Part shown: piece after piece, positions 51,860 to 60,552 of the stretch
Position numbering within the stretch: position 1 is the stretch's first letter
Layout of the letters: each line of letters starts with the position of its first letter
Source: AP-15 sp963735445
GTDB taxonomy: Bacteria > Pseudomonadota > Alphaproteobacteria > ATCC43930 > CGMCC-115725
NCBI GenBank assembly: GCA_963735445.1
Contig: CAVTLC010000034.1
Location: 51,338-115,337 of the forward strand
Direction of reading: 5' to 3'
Length of the DNA stretch: 64,000 nt
Translations under genes and position numbers: made by a program
The notes under the pieces: model-generated
What the model was told of the DNA's origin: nothing
The model's database searches: none
What the model saw: the letters and a program-made list of their open reading frames with translations, nothing else

Positions 51860-53419
51860 CTAATCCTCGCCGGCCGCGGCGACGACACGGCGCTGCCCGA
51901 AGGCGGCCGGCATCTCGGGACCGAGCCGAACGTATTTAACCATCAGGTAGATTTCGACGACCGCGAGCGTGCTATAGAACAACACGAACCCGCCGAGACT
52001 GAAGTAGACATTCCCGGCCGGCAGGTTTGAGGCGGCAAGGAATGTCGGCAGCACGCCATCGATGATCCAGGGCTGGCGGCCATACTCGGCGACGATCCAC
52101 CCAAACTCAGCAGCGAGCCACGGCAGTGGCAGGCTCCATAAAGCGAGGCGCAAGAACCACGATCGTTCGAGGTCGCGTCGGCAGGCGAAATAGAAGGCGA
52201 GCGCAAACAGCAGGATAAAATAAAATCCAAACCCGACCATAAAGCGGAATACCCAGAAAAGAACCGGGACGTCGGGCACGGTGCTGTACGCGGCCTGCCT
52301 GACCTGGGCGTCGGTTGCGTTTTCGATGTCCGGCCGGATGCGCTTCAACAATAGCGCGTAGCCAAGATCGCCGATCGACAATTCCATCTGCGGTGGCACC
52401 GTCGTGCTGTGCGATGCGCGCAGCTGCGCCAGCTCCTTGTATCCGACTAGGCCGTTGCGGATGCGCCGCTCGGCTTGCGCAACCAACTCCTGGATCCCCG
52501 CAATTGGTTGATCGAGCGAGCGGGTGGCGATCAACCCCATAACCCACGGCACCCTGATCGCAAAGTGGGTGGTGTGCGTCGCCATATCGGGAAGGCCTAA
52601 TAGCGTGAAGCTTGCCGGCGGCAACTCGGTTTCCCACATCGCCTCGATCGCCGCGATCTTCATCTTTTGGTTGATGTCGACCATGTAACCGCTCTCGTCG
52701 CCGAGCACGACGACCGACAGAGCGGAGGCCAGCCCAAAGCTCGCCGCGATCGTCATCGATCGCCAGGCGAAACCGCGGTGCCGGCCGCGCAATAGATAAA
52801 AGGCGCTGATCGAAAGCACAAACATCGAGCCGGTCACGTAGCCAGCGCTGACCGTGTGGACGAACTTCGCCTGGGCGACCGGGTTGAACAGCACGTCATA
52901 GAACGACGCGACTTCCATGCGCATCGTCGCCGGATTGAACCGGGCGCCGACCGGATACTGCATCCAGGCATTGGCGATCAGTATCCACAGAGCGGAAAGA
53001 TTGCTGCCGATCGCCACCAGCCAGGTCACGACCAGATGCCCCACGCGGCTCAACCGATCCCAGCCGAAAAAGAACAGGCCAACAAAGCTCGCTTCGAGAA
53101 AGAACGCCATCAAGCCTTCGATCGCGAGCGGGGCGCCAAAGATGTCACCGACGTAATGCGCGTAATAAGCCCAGTTGGTGCCGAACTGGAACTCCATCGT
53201 TATCCCGGTGGCGACACCCATCGCGAAATTGATGCCGAACAGAATTCCCCAGAACTTTGTCATCTCGCGCCAGATCGCGCGCCCGGTCATGACATAGACC
53301 GTCTCCATGATCGCCAGCAGCAATGACAGACCGAGCGTCAACGGCACAAACAGGAAATGATAAAGGGCAGTTAGCGCGAACTGCAGACGCGAGAGATCGA
53401 CGACATCGATGGACGGCAT
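51860..53419 (-). CDS. cydA: Cytochrome bd ubiquinol oxidase subunit I
   Basis: A 519-residue haem-binding subunit of the high-affinity terminal oxidase. VDLSRLQFALTALYHFLFVP places the haem b595 ligand His at residue 21, followed by GINFAMGVATGITMEFQFGT NW and MAFFLEASFVGLFFFGWDRL, then GRQPWIIDGVLPT (the GRQPW signature of CydA) near residue 445. The enzyme oxidises quinol and reduces oxygen to water under low oxygen. It is between cydP and cydB on the minus strand in a tight operon. A FNR/FixK-like box lies upstream at 53704. Confidence 0.95.
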   Translation of the reverse strand: MPSIDVVDLSRLQFALTALYHFLFVPLTLGLSLLLAIMETVYVMTGRAIWREMTKFWGILFGINFAMGVATGITMEFQFGTNWAYYAHYVGDIFGAPLAIEGLMAFFLEASFVGLFFFGWDRLSRVGHLVVTWLVAIGSNLSALWILIANAWMQYPVGARFNPATMRMEVASFYDVLFNPVAQAKFVHTVSAGYVTGSMFVLSISAFYLLRGRHRGFAWRSMTIAASFGLASALSVVVLGDESGYMVDINQKMKIAAIEAMWETELPPASFTLLGLPDMATHTTHFAIRVPWVMGLIATRSLDQPIAGIQELVAQAERRIRNGLVGYKELAQLRASHSTTVPPQMELSIGDLGYALLLKRIRPDIENATDAQVRQAAYSTVPDVPVLFWVFRFMVGFGFYFILLFALAFYFACRRDLERSWFLRLALWSLPLPWLAAEFGWIVAEYGRQPWIIDGVLPTFLAASNLPAGNVYFSLGGFVLFYSTLAVVEIYLMVKYVRLGPEMPAAFGQRRVVAAAGED

Positions 53420-53420
53420 G

Positions 53421-53621
53421 TCAGTGGTTTCCAGGGATTGATGCGGGCTCGCCGAGGGCGGCCGCGATCTGGTCGGGGGTCACTGGGGGGCGATGGGTAG
53501 GTCCAAAGAACACGAAGTAAAGCGCGGTCAGCGCCACCATTTTGAATGCCAGCACCCAGGCGATCTCGCGGCCCAGCGAATGACGGTGCGGCCTATTCAA
53601 GAGCGGGCGAGTTGTGCCCAC
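53421..53621 (-). CDS. Putative cytochrome bd oxidase small subunit CydP-like
   Basis: A 66-residue small membrane protein, one helix (REIAWVLAFKMVALTALYFV), positively charged N-terminus and FFGPTHRPPVTPDQIAAAL tail. Position immediately before cydA (one base from its start) and the REIA-VL---K--AL pattern match proteins named CydP. The start is GTG at 53621 with GGAG upstream. A possible promoter lies further upstream with a FixK-type box. Role likely in assembly, but not proven. Confidence 0.7.
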   Translation of the reverse strand: MGTTRPLLNRPHRHSLGREIAWVLAFKMVALTALYFVFFGPTHRPPVTPDQIAAALGEPASIPGNH

Positions 53622-53703
53622 GCGATTTCTCCATAGCAGTGGGAGTCATAAATACGAGATCAGTCACAGGTAACCATAGGATCGTATTCTACCGCGCATT
53701 CCG

Positions 53704-53717
53704 ATGATCTGGATCAA
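53704..53717. promoter_or_regulatory. FNR/FixK-type box upstream of cydPABX
   Basis: ATGAT-CTGG-ATCAA matches the FNR/FixK consensus TTGAT-N4-ATCAA at nine of ten conserved positions. It is in the gap 53622-53980 upstream of the minus-strand cyd operon. The gap also has a 7-bp inverted repeat AATACGA/TCGTATT (53651-53657, 53682-53688). I see no gene in this gap. Confidence 0.7.
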
Positions 53718-53980
53718 TGAATGTAGGGCCAGGAGCGCTGCCCGAGGTGGCTCGGCCACCCCGCGGCGTCTCGCCGGGTCCTCAGCCGGCTCAGGCCGTC
53801 GGTGAGCAGCAAGTCACGTAGATGAGATACCCATCTTTGTCGCCGAGTATTGCCCTAGGTTAAAGCCGTCTCTATCGGCGCGGATTAAAGAAGCCGGCTA
53901 TGAGCGCTCGCAGCGGTGGGCTTAAAGTCGCGGTGGCAGCACAGAATCGGAGCCGAGTTGGGTCTCCGCGAGATGTCGAT

Positions 53981-54403
53981 TCATATCCGTTCCCACAGAC
54001 CGGTTTCTTCATCGAGACGGTCGATCTCAACGCCGCTGAAGTCGAATCGCGACACGATCCCGACAATCCTTCCATCGTCGACGACCGGGACATGGCGGTA
54101 ACGTCCATCCTCCATCTGCCGCAACGCCTCGATGGCCGTCGCGTGCGGCGGTATCGTTGCCGGAGTCGGCGTCATCACATCGGCAAGCTTGGTTCGGCCG
54201 GCGCTCTTGCCTTCCGCCAGCACGCGGTGGACCGCATCACGCCCGGTAAAGATCCCGACAAGACGATTATCGTCTTCCGCGACCAGCACCGCGCCGACGC
54301 GCCGTTCACGCATGTGGCGGCAGGCTTCGCGCACCGTGGCATTCGGCGGCAATACCAATGCGTCCTGATGCCGGACGAGATCCGCCATCTTGCGCATTGT
54401 CAT
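53981..54403 (-). CDS. CBS-domain protein (paired CBS, BON-less)
   Basis: A 140-residue protein made of two CBS repeats: ATVREACRHMRERRVGAVLV and IPPHATAIEALRQMEDGRYR HVPVVDDGRIVGIVSRFDFSG. CBS pairs (Bateman modules) bind adenosyl ligands such as AMP or ATP to sense energy. In rhizobial genomes such single-module proteins are often members of low-oxygen regulons. ATG 54403 (or the ATG at 54397). A FNR/FixK-like box is 162 bases upstream, between this gene and pgm, and it could serve both. Confidence 0.88.
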   Translation of the reverse strand: MTMRKMADLVRHQDALVLPPNATVREACRHMRERRVGAVLVAEDDNRLVGIFTGRDAVHRVLAEGKSAGRTKLADVMTPTPATIPPHATAIEALRQMEDGRYRHVPVVDDGRIVGIVSRFDFSGVEIDRLDEETGLWERI

Positions 54404-54564
54404 AGACCCCGGTAGCGGGGTTGCGATTTGCTGCGGCGCCCGCGTCTCTGGCGGCAGCGATCGCGATTATCCGCCAAACAAACGTAGTGGCTGTTCATCC
54501 GCGATCCTCCCGGCCTGAGGGGCTGCTTCCTCAATTCACCATACGCGGTGACCATATCGGGTGA

Positions 54565-54578
54565 ATGATCTGGATCAA
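54565..54578. promoter_or_regulatory. FNR/FixK-type box between CBS gene and pgm
   Basis: ATGAT-CTGG-ATCAA, identical to the core of the box at 53704. It lies in the 364-base divergent gap 54404-54767, 162 bases from the CBS gene and 190 bases from pgm. Nothing else convincing was seen in the gap. Confidence 0.65.
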
Positions 54579-54767
54579 ATAGTGCCTAAAACCCGCGATC
54601 GTCGCCGGTTGCTTGATGGGTGGGTATAACTGCCACCGGGATTGAACCTAGCCGCCTCAGGTACATTTTCGAGCTACCGAAAGATTGTGCTGAACGCCGC
54701 CGAGATCGGGAACGCCACGCTCTGCCGGGTGTCCTGAACGGGGACGACCGACCAGAAAGGACCGCCG

Positions 54768-56411
54768 ATGACAATTTCGCCGCTGGCCGGAAAACCGGCG
54801 CCCAAGGAGCTGCTGGTCGATCTCGGCCGGCTCGAGCGCGATTATTACGAGCGCCGACCCGACCTCGACGACCCACAGCAGCGCGTCAGCTTTGGCACTA
54901 GCGGGCATCGCGGCTCGCCGTTTCACGGCTCGTTTACCGAGGCCCATATTCTCGCCATCACTCAGGCGATCTGCGACTACCGCCAGGCCGAGGGCACCGA
55001 TGGCCCGCTTTACATGGGCAAGGACACCCATGCGCTGTCGGGTCCGGCCGAGCGGACCGCACTCGAAGTCCTCGCGGCTAACGGCGTCGAGACGATCATT
55101 CAACAAGCCGATGGGGTGACGCCGACCCCGGTCATTTCACGCGCGATCCTCGTTTACAATCGCGGTCGCGCCGCCCATCTCGCGGACGGCATCGTCGTCA
55201 CGCCGTCGCACAACCCGCCCGAGGATGGCGGGTTCAAATACAACCCGACCAATGGCGGCCCGGCCGACACCGATGTGACGCAATGGATCGAGAAACGGGC
55301 CAATGAATTGTTGCGCGGCCGCAATGCGCAAGTGAAACGGATGACGCCCGCTGCGGCATTGCGGGCCAACACGACGCACCCGCAGGATTTGATCCACCCC
55401 TATGTCGATGATCTGCGCAACATCGTCGACATGGAGGCGATCCGCGGCGCCGGGCTCAAGCTTGCGGTCGATCCGCTGGGCGGTGCCGCGGTGCATTACT
55501 GGGAGCCGATCAACACCGTCTATGGTCTCGATATCGAAATCGTCAATCCCCGGGTCGACCCGACATTTTCATTCATGACGGTGGACTATGACGGCCGCAT
55601 CCGCATGGATTGCTCGAGCCCCTACGCGATGGCGCGGCTGGTCGGGCTCAAGGATCATTACCGGCTCGCCTTTGCCAACGACCCGGATTCGGATCGCCAC
55701 GGCATCGTCACGCCGTCGGCCGGACTGTTGAACCCGAACCATTATCTCGCGGTGGCGATCGGCTATCTTTTGACGCATCGGCCGGATTGGCCGGCGAGCG
55801 CGGCGATCGGCAAGACCGTGGTGTCGAGCAGTATGATCGATCGCGTCGTCGCCAAGGCCGGGCGGCAGCTCGCCGAAGTGCCGGTCGGGTTCAAGTGGTT
55901 CACGCCGGGCCTGTTCGACGGTTCCTACTGCTTTGGCGGCGAGGAGAGTGCGGGGGCCAGTTTTTTGCGGCATGACGGGACGGTCTGGACCACCGACAAG
56001 GACGGCCCGGTCATGAATTTGCTGGCGGCCGAGATTACCGCCCGCACCGGCCGGGACCCGGGCGAGCATTACCGCGCGCTCGAAACCGAGTTCGGGACGG
56101 CCTATTACACCCGCATCGACGCCGCCGCCACGCCCGAGCAAAAAGCCAAGCTCGCCAAACTGGCGCCGGAAGCGGTCAAGGAAGCGAGCCTCGCCGGCGA
56201 GCCGATATCAGCCAAGCTCAGCCATGCGCCGGGCAACGACGCACCGATCGGCGGGCTCAAGGTAGTGGCCGCCAATGGCTGGTTCGCGGCGCGGCCGTCG
56301 GGCACCGAAGCCGTCTACAAGATTTACGCCGAGAGCTTCAAGGACGAGGCCCATCTCGACCGCTTCGTGCGCGAAGCCCAGGCGATCGTCGACAACGCCA
56401 TCGCGGTGTAA
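54768..56411 (+). CDS. pgm: Phosphoglucomutase, alpha-D-glucose phosphate-specific
   Basis: A 547-residue alpha-D-phosphohexomutase interconverting glucose 1-phosphate and glucose 6-phosphate, the entry to glycogen and nucleotide-sugar synthesis. The phosphoserine loop is TPSHNPPEDGGFKYN (Ser near residue 146), the metal loop is DPDSDRHGIV near residue 306, the sugar-binding loop is GGEESAG, and the phosphate loop is ARPSGTEAVYKIY near the C-terminus. Start 54768 follows AAAGGA. It is between two CBS-domain genes and has a FixK-like box upstream, so it may serve carbohydrate storage or use under low oxygen. Confidence 0.96.
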   Translation: MTISPLAGKPAPKELLVDLGRLERDYYERRPDLDDPQQRVSFGTSGHRGSPFHGSFTEAHILAITQAICDYRQAEGTDGPLYMGKDTHALSGPAERTALEVLAANGVETIIQQADGVTPTPVISRAILVYNRGRAAHLADGIVVTPSHNPPEDGGFKYNPTNGGPADTDVTQWIEKRANELLRGRNAQVKRMTPAAALRANTTHPQDLIHPYVDDLRNIVDMEAIRGAGLKLAVDPLGGAAVHYWEPINTVYGLDIEIVNPRVDPTFSFMTVDYDGRIRMDCSSPYAMARLVGLKDHYRLAFANDPDSDRHGIVTPSAGLLNPNHYLAVAIGYLLTHRPDWPASAAIGKTVVSSSMIDRVVAKAGRQLAEVPVGFKWFTPGLFDGSYCFGGEESAGASFLRHDGTVWTTDKDGPVMNLLAAEITARTGRDPGEHYRALETEFGTAYYTRIDAAATPEQKAKLAKLAPEAVKEASLAGEPISAKLSHAPGNDAPIGGLKVVAANGWFAARPSGTEAVYKIYAESFKDEAHLDRFVREAQAIVDNAIAV

Positions 56412-56422
56412 CGGACGCGGAT

Positions 56423-57436
56423 CTATTCGCCCCAGGCCAGAAAGAGGCCGACATCGCCCGGCATCCCGTCGGGATAATCGAGGACACGAGCCGCGAGGTG
56501 AAACCCGTTCGGCTTGAGCTCGTGTTCCCAGCGCAAGTAAAGTTCGGCAGCCTCGCCCCGCAAGGTAGCGGGCCAATCCGAATCCATCGCGTTGATCGCC
56601 CGTCCGCGATCGCTGCATAGCTGCGCCGGGAAGCGCAACAGCATAAATTCGGTTTGACCGCGCTCGGCGGCTTGACGGGCATTATGCAGCATCGCCCGCC
56701 AGCTCTCGTCGCCAATGTGATGGTCGATCAGCTCTTTAACCGCCTGCTGGCGCTGTTCGGCGGCAGCGCGGCGTGCTTCTTCGCGGTGCTGCGCCTCGCC
56801 ACGTTGATGGTCGCGCACCAAGGTGCGAAATCCGCCGGCGGGCATTCGATCCTCCTCGACGGCGGTGGCCGCGGCAGCAGACGAGAGATCGCCGGCTGCT
56901 CCGTGGCGATGGCTGTGGTACTGCCGGTCGACCCAAGCGAAGAAACCCGAGCCGTGCGGTGTTGCGGGCGCGGTCGCCGATACCGGCTGCAACGTCGCAA
57001 GTGCTCTCAAAAGATCGGCGCGGCTGACAATTCCGACGATGCGACCGTCGCGCACCACCGGCACACGCTTGACGCGATGTGCCGCCAGCAGGCGGGCGAC
57101 CTCGCGGATTTCGGTTTCTTCGCTGACCGAAACGATTGGCGCTGCCATGACGTCGCGTGCGGTGCGCTCCTGCGCGCGCAGTTGGGTGAGGAAATCCGGG
57201 CTCAGATTTTCGCCTTCGGCCAGCATTGCCAGCCACCAATCGCGCCGGGCTTCGCGATCGCGATCGTTGCGCCCGATCAAATCGCCCTCACTGACCATAC
57301 CGATCGGCACGCCGCCGGCGTCGACGACCGGAACCGCGCTGATGCCCTTTTCGAGCAGGAGCCGGGCGATCTCGCTGGTTGGGGTGTCGGGGCTGACCGA
57401 AACCACCTCGGCCGTCATTACGTCTTTCGCATTCAT
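56423..57436 (-). CDS. CBS-domain protein with additional C-terminal domain
   Basis: A 337-residue protein. Residues 1-60 and about 95-155 are CBS repeats (MNAKDVMTAEVVSVSPDTPT; VKRVPVVRDGRIVGIVSRAD LLRAL). Residues about 60-90 bridge them. Beyond is a linker and a second helical domain (RTLVRDHQRGEAQHREEARR on, to AELYLRWEHELKPNGFHL) that I do not recognise, ending in an acidic LFLAWGE. It faces pgm (convergent, 11 bases) and is preceded by the FixK-type box at 57616. Likely energy- or redox-responsive, function unknown. Confidence 0.85.
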   Translation of the reverse strand: MNAKDVMTAEVVSVSPDTPTSEIARLLLEKGISAVPVVDAGGVPIGMVSEGDLIGRNDRDREARRDWWLAMLAEGENLSPDFLTQLRAQERTARDVMAAPIVSVSEETEIREVARLLAAHRVKRVPVVRDGRIVGIVSRADLLRALATLQPVSATAPATPHGSGFFAWVDRQYHSHRHGAAGDLSSAAAATAVEEDRMPAGGFRTLVRDHQRGEAQHREEARRAAAEQRQQAVKELIDHHIGDESWRAMLHNARQAAERGQTEFMLLRFPAQLCSDRGRAINAMDSDWPATLRGEAAELYLRWEHELKPNGFHLAARVLDYPDGMPGDVGLFLAWGE

Positions 57437-57615
57437 GCGCTTATACGTAATCCCTTCTTGGCTATTCGTGGTGCATCCACAACTGACCGCGTATCAAGCT
57501 AGCATCACGGTCATCGAACTCAACCTCGACCGCGAACTGGGCCAATCTACGGATCAGGCAATGCGCCGATAACAAACGACTGGCGCAACTGTTCGCCGGA
57601 AACCCACTTCCCGAG

Positions 57616-57629
57616 ATGATCTGGATCAA
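57616..57629. promoter_or_regulatory. FNR/FixK-type box between CBS gene and hibernation-factor gene
   Basis: ATGAT-CTGG-ATCAA again, in the divergent 324-base gap 57437-57760, 132 bases upstream of the HPF/CSD gene and 180 bases from the CBS gene. No other feature was recognised in the gap. Confidence 0.65.
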
Positions 57630-57760
57630 TGCCGGGACAGGCTAGGTATTGAATGACGTGGGTGAGATCGAGCGGAGGAAACACCAACAATCGTAGGCTT
57701 CGGGGTGCTCACCGCCGTTAACACAGCAGGGCTGCACCATGGCGCCCGAAAGGAGAATGA

Positions 57761-58351
57761 ATGCAAGTCCCGCTGCAGATCACGTTTCGTCACATGGACA
57801 GTTCAGAGGCGCTTGCGGCGCGTATCCGCGAGCGGGCCGAGGAGCTCGATCGTATCTTCGACCGCATCGTATCCTGCCGCGTTGCTGTCGAACTCCAGAA
57901 TGCGCGCCATCAGCAGGGCAATCTGTTTCATGTCCGTGTCGATTTGACCGTCCCCGGCCGCGAGATCGTGGTCGGGCGCGACCCGGCAGCTCATCATGCG
58001 CATGAAGACGCCCATGTCGCGGTGCGCGACTCGTTCGATGCCGCCCGCCGGCTCCTCGAAGACTATGTCCGCGAGCGGCGCGGAGACGTGAAGCTGCACG
58101 CGGTCCCCGACCACGGTCGCGTTGCACGCCTGATTGCCGAGCAGGATTATGGCTTCATCACAACGCCCGACGGCAGCGAAATCTATTTCCACCGCAACAG
58201 CGTCGCCAATGGCGGCTTCGATAAGCTCGAAGTCGGCGACGAAGTGCGCTTTGTCGTCCAGGAAGCCGAGAGCCCCAGGGGCCCGCAGGCGAGCACCGTG
58301 GTTCCGCTCGGCAAACACCACCTACCTCCGACGGAAGCGATCCGCTACTAG
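57761..58351 (+). CDS. Ribosome hibernation factor-like protein fused to a cold-shock domain
   Basis: A 196-residue fusion. Residues about 1-95 match the HPF/RaiA (sigma-54 modulation) fold: VPLQITFRHMDSSEALAARI, VELQNARHQQGNLFHVRVDL, EDAHVAVRDSFDAARRLLED. After a basic linker (RERRGDVKLHAVPDHGRV) residues about 120-185 form a cold-shock domain: GRVARLIAEQDYGFITTPDG, EIYFHRNSV, EVGDEVRFVVQEAESPRG. Normal HPF proteins lack a CSD, so the pairing suggests that it binds both idle ribosomes and RNA. ATG 57761 follows AAAGGAG. A FixK-type box lies upstream. Confidence 0.88.
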   Translation: MQVPLQITFRHMDSSEALAARIRERAEELDRIFDRIVSCRVAVELQNARHQQGNLFHVRVDLTVPGREIVVGRDPAAHHAHEDAHVAVRDSFDAARRLLEDYVRERRGDVKLHAVPDHGRVARLIAEQDYGFITTPDGSEIYFHRNSVANGGFDKLEVGDEVRFVVQEAESPRGPQASTVVPLGKHHLPPTEAIRY

Positions 58352-58379
58352 GTCCTTTGCCCGAGCAAGTTGCCCAGTT

Positions 58380-59879
58380 TCAGCCGACCGGCGGGAGCGA
58401 AAATCGAAAGATCGTGCCGCCGCCCGGGTTGGGTTCGGCACGCAGTTCGCCGCCATGCGTCTCGACAATTGAGCGGCAGATCGACAGCCCGACCCCCATG
58501 CCCTGCGGCTTGGTCGTGACAAAAGGCTGGAACAGCCGCTCGGCGATCTCCGGCGCGATACCAGGGCCAGTATCGGCGACCGCGACCTCGATGGTGCCTC
58601 CATCTGTCGGTGCGGCGCTGACCGTCAGCTCCCGCCGGTCGCATTGCACCATCGCTTCGACCGCGTTCCTGACCAAATTGACGACGACTTGCTGAACCTG
58701 GATTTTGTCGACCGACGCATCCGGCAGGTTTGGAGCAATTTGCAACTTTACATTGATTCCGCTGTCTCTTACGCCGATCAGCGCCAGCGCGGCGGCCTCC
58801 TCGATCATCTTGCCGACCGGTTCAACGCGCCGCTCGCTCTCGCCCTTTCTGACAAAATCCCGCAGCCGCCGGATGATCTGCGTCGCCCGCACCAGCTGGG
58901 CCGCGGCGTTTTCGACGATGCCGGCGGCGCGCCCGGCCGCGTCAGCCTCGTTCCGCACCACAAGCCGGCGCGCGACTTCGAGGTAGTTTGTCGCCGCGGT
59001 CAGGGGCTGATTGATCTCGTGCGCCAGAGCCGAGGCCATCTGGCCCATTTCGGTCAGGCGCGAGACATGCGTCAGCTCCGCTTGCAATTCCTGGAGGCGG
59101 TGCTGGGTTTCCTGCCGCTCGGTCAAATCGCGGACAAAACCGGTGAACAAGCGGCGTCCGTCCGACTTTACTTCGCCGACCGAAAGCTCCAGTGGAAACA
59201 CCGAGCCGTTTTTGCGTTGCCCGGTGACGACACGCCCAAGACCGATGATGCGCCGCTCGCCGGTGGTCAGATAGCGGGTGATATAGGCGTCGTGGTTTTC
59301 GCGATAGGGCGACGGCATCAGCATGCTGACATTGCGGCCGCAAACCTCGGCGGCGGCGTAGCCAAACATGCGTTCTGCGGTGGCACTGAACGATTGGATC
59401 AAGCCCTGCTCGTCGATCACCACCATCCCGTCCGGGACCGTGTCGAGGATCGAGCGCAGCAATGCCTCGTTCTCAATCAGCGCGGCATCGTCGCGTTTCG
59501 CCTCGGTAATGTCGCGTGAAATCTTCGAAGCGCCGATGATCCGACCGGCTTGGTCGCGGATTGGCGAGACCGTCAGCGCAACCTGAATCACTTGGCCGTC
59601 TTTTCGCTGCCGCTCGGTCTCGTAGTGCTCAAGACGCTCGCCGCGGCGGATCGCCTCGAGGATGTATTGGATTTCGTCCGAGCTGCGCGGCGTTGCCAGG
59701 GTAGTGATCGGCTGCCCGATCATTTCCGCGGCGGTGTAGCCAAAGATCCGCTCCGCAGCGCCGTTCCAGCTGGTGATGATGCCCTCAAGGGTCTCGCTGA
59801 TGATGGCGTCTTCGGAGGATTCGACAATCGCGGCTAAAAGCCCTGCAGTTGGTCTCCCCGACCGATCGATTTTGCTCAT
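58380..59879 (-). CDS. fixL: Oxygen-sensing histidine kinase FixL
   Basis: About 499 residues. It has an N-terminal PAS (about 12-125), a haem-binding PAS (about 140-255), a HisKA with H-box MASALAHEINQPLTAATNYL (His287) and HATPase_c (NLVRNAVEAM; ADTGPGIAPE; GMGVGLSICRSIVETHGG). In the haem PAS the segment PYRENHDAYITRYLTTGERR and IIGLGRVVTGQRKNGSVFPL aligns with the FixL haem pocket of Bradyrhizobium japonicum: the proximal His is kept (His196, B. japonicum His200) and the FG-loop Arg is kept (Arg216, B. japonicum Arg220). Binding oxygen inactivates the kinase. Start 59879 (MSKIDRSG). Divergent from a FixJ-like receiver, with a perfect FixK box between. Confidence 0.92.
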   Translation of the reverse strand: MSKIDRSGRPTAGLLAAIVESSEDAIISETLEGIITSWNGAAERIFGYTAAEMIGQPITTLATPRSSDEIQYILEAIRRGERLEHYETERQRKDGQVIQVALTVSPIRDQAGRIIGASKISRDITEAKRDDAALIENEALLRSILDTVPDGMVVIDEQGLIQSFSATAERMFGYAAAEVCGRNVSMLMPSPYRENHDAYITRYLTTGERRIIGLGRVVTGQRKNGSVFPLELSVGEVKSDGRRLFTGFVRDLTERQETQHRLQELQAELTHVSRLTEMGQMASALAHEINQPLTAATNYLEVARRLVVRNEADAAGRAAGIVENAAAQLVRATQIIRRLRDFVRKGESERRVEPVGKMIEEAAALALIGVRDSGINVKLQIAPNLPDASVDKIQVQQVVVNLVRNAVEAMVQCDRRELTVSAAPTDGGTIEVAVADTGPGIAPEIAERLFQPFVTTKPQGMGVGLSICRSIVETHGGELRAEPNPGGGTIFRFSLPPVG

Positions 59880-59997
59880 CACCCTATTCGGCCCGAAAGG
59901 CACCCCGAGTAGAACGGCGCGTTCTACCATAATGGGCTTCGGCTACCGCACAATTGCACCAGCTACGATGTTTATTTTTAAAGGCTACCCGGCCCTC

Positions 59998-60011
59998 TTG
60001 ATGCAGATCAA
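59998..60011. promoter_or_regulatory. Perfect FNR/FixK box between fixL and receiver gene
   Basis: TTGAT-GCAG-ATCAA is a ten-of-ten match to TTGAT-N4-ATCAA. It is 119 bases upstream of fixL and 54 bases upstream of the receiver gene, so autoregulation of this sensing system by a FixK protein is likely. The FixK gene itself is not in this window. Confidence 0.8.
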
Positions 60012-60064
60012 GGCTAGGCAGGCCCGGCTTTGCGAGGCTTGGGGCGAACAGATCGGCAAGCGAC

Positions 60065-60424
60065 GTGATCTATATCGTTGATGATGATGAGGCGACGCGC
60101 GATTCACTCCGGCTCCTGCTTGAAGCCGAGGGGTTTGCCGCGCGCGAGTTTGCCGCAGGCCGCCCTTTTCTCGATAACGTCCGGCCCGCTAACGGCGATT
60201 GCCTGATCCTCGATGTCCATATGCCGGGGATGAGCGGTCTTGATGTCCTTGAAGAACTGCGCCGGCAGGGCCAACAGCTACCGATCATCATCATCACCGC
60301 CCGGCTGGATAACGCCACCCGCAATCGCGCCTTGGCCGGCGGCGCCCTCGCAGTTGTCGAAAAGCCCCCGGAGATCGACGATCTTCTCGCATTTGTTCGC
60401 ATCGCCACGGGAACAGGATCATAA
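60065..60424 (+). CDS. Single-domain FixJ-like response regulator
   Basis: A 119-residue receiver with FixJ/LuxR-type sequence (IYIVDDDEATRDSLRLLLEA; CLILDVHMPGMSGLDVLEEL with phospho-Asp near residue 51; IIIITARLDNATRNRALAGG; VVEKPPEIDDLL). It ends there: the usual LuxR-type DNA-binding domain is absent, and no HTH follows before the convergent exporter gene. It cannot be a normal FixJ activator, so it may be a phosphate sink or a partner for another output. GTG start at 60065. Divergent from fixL. Confidence 0.88.
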   Translation: MIYIVDDDEATRDSLRLLLEAEGFAAREFAAGRPFLDNVRPANGDCLILDVHMPGMSGLDVLEELRRQGQQLPIIIITARLDNATRNRALAGGALAVVEKPPEIDDLLAFVRIATGTGS

Positions 60425-60552
60425 CCGGCGGGAGAAGCCGCGCAGGCGTTCTGTCACCTTCCATGCGCCTGCTGACCTGACTTGCCCGGCCCCGATTGAC
60501 TTTTCCTGGTTTCAATCCGCGGGCCAAACCAAGGGCGCCGGGATTACCCATT

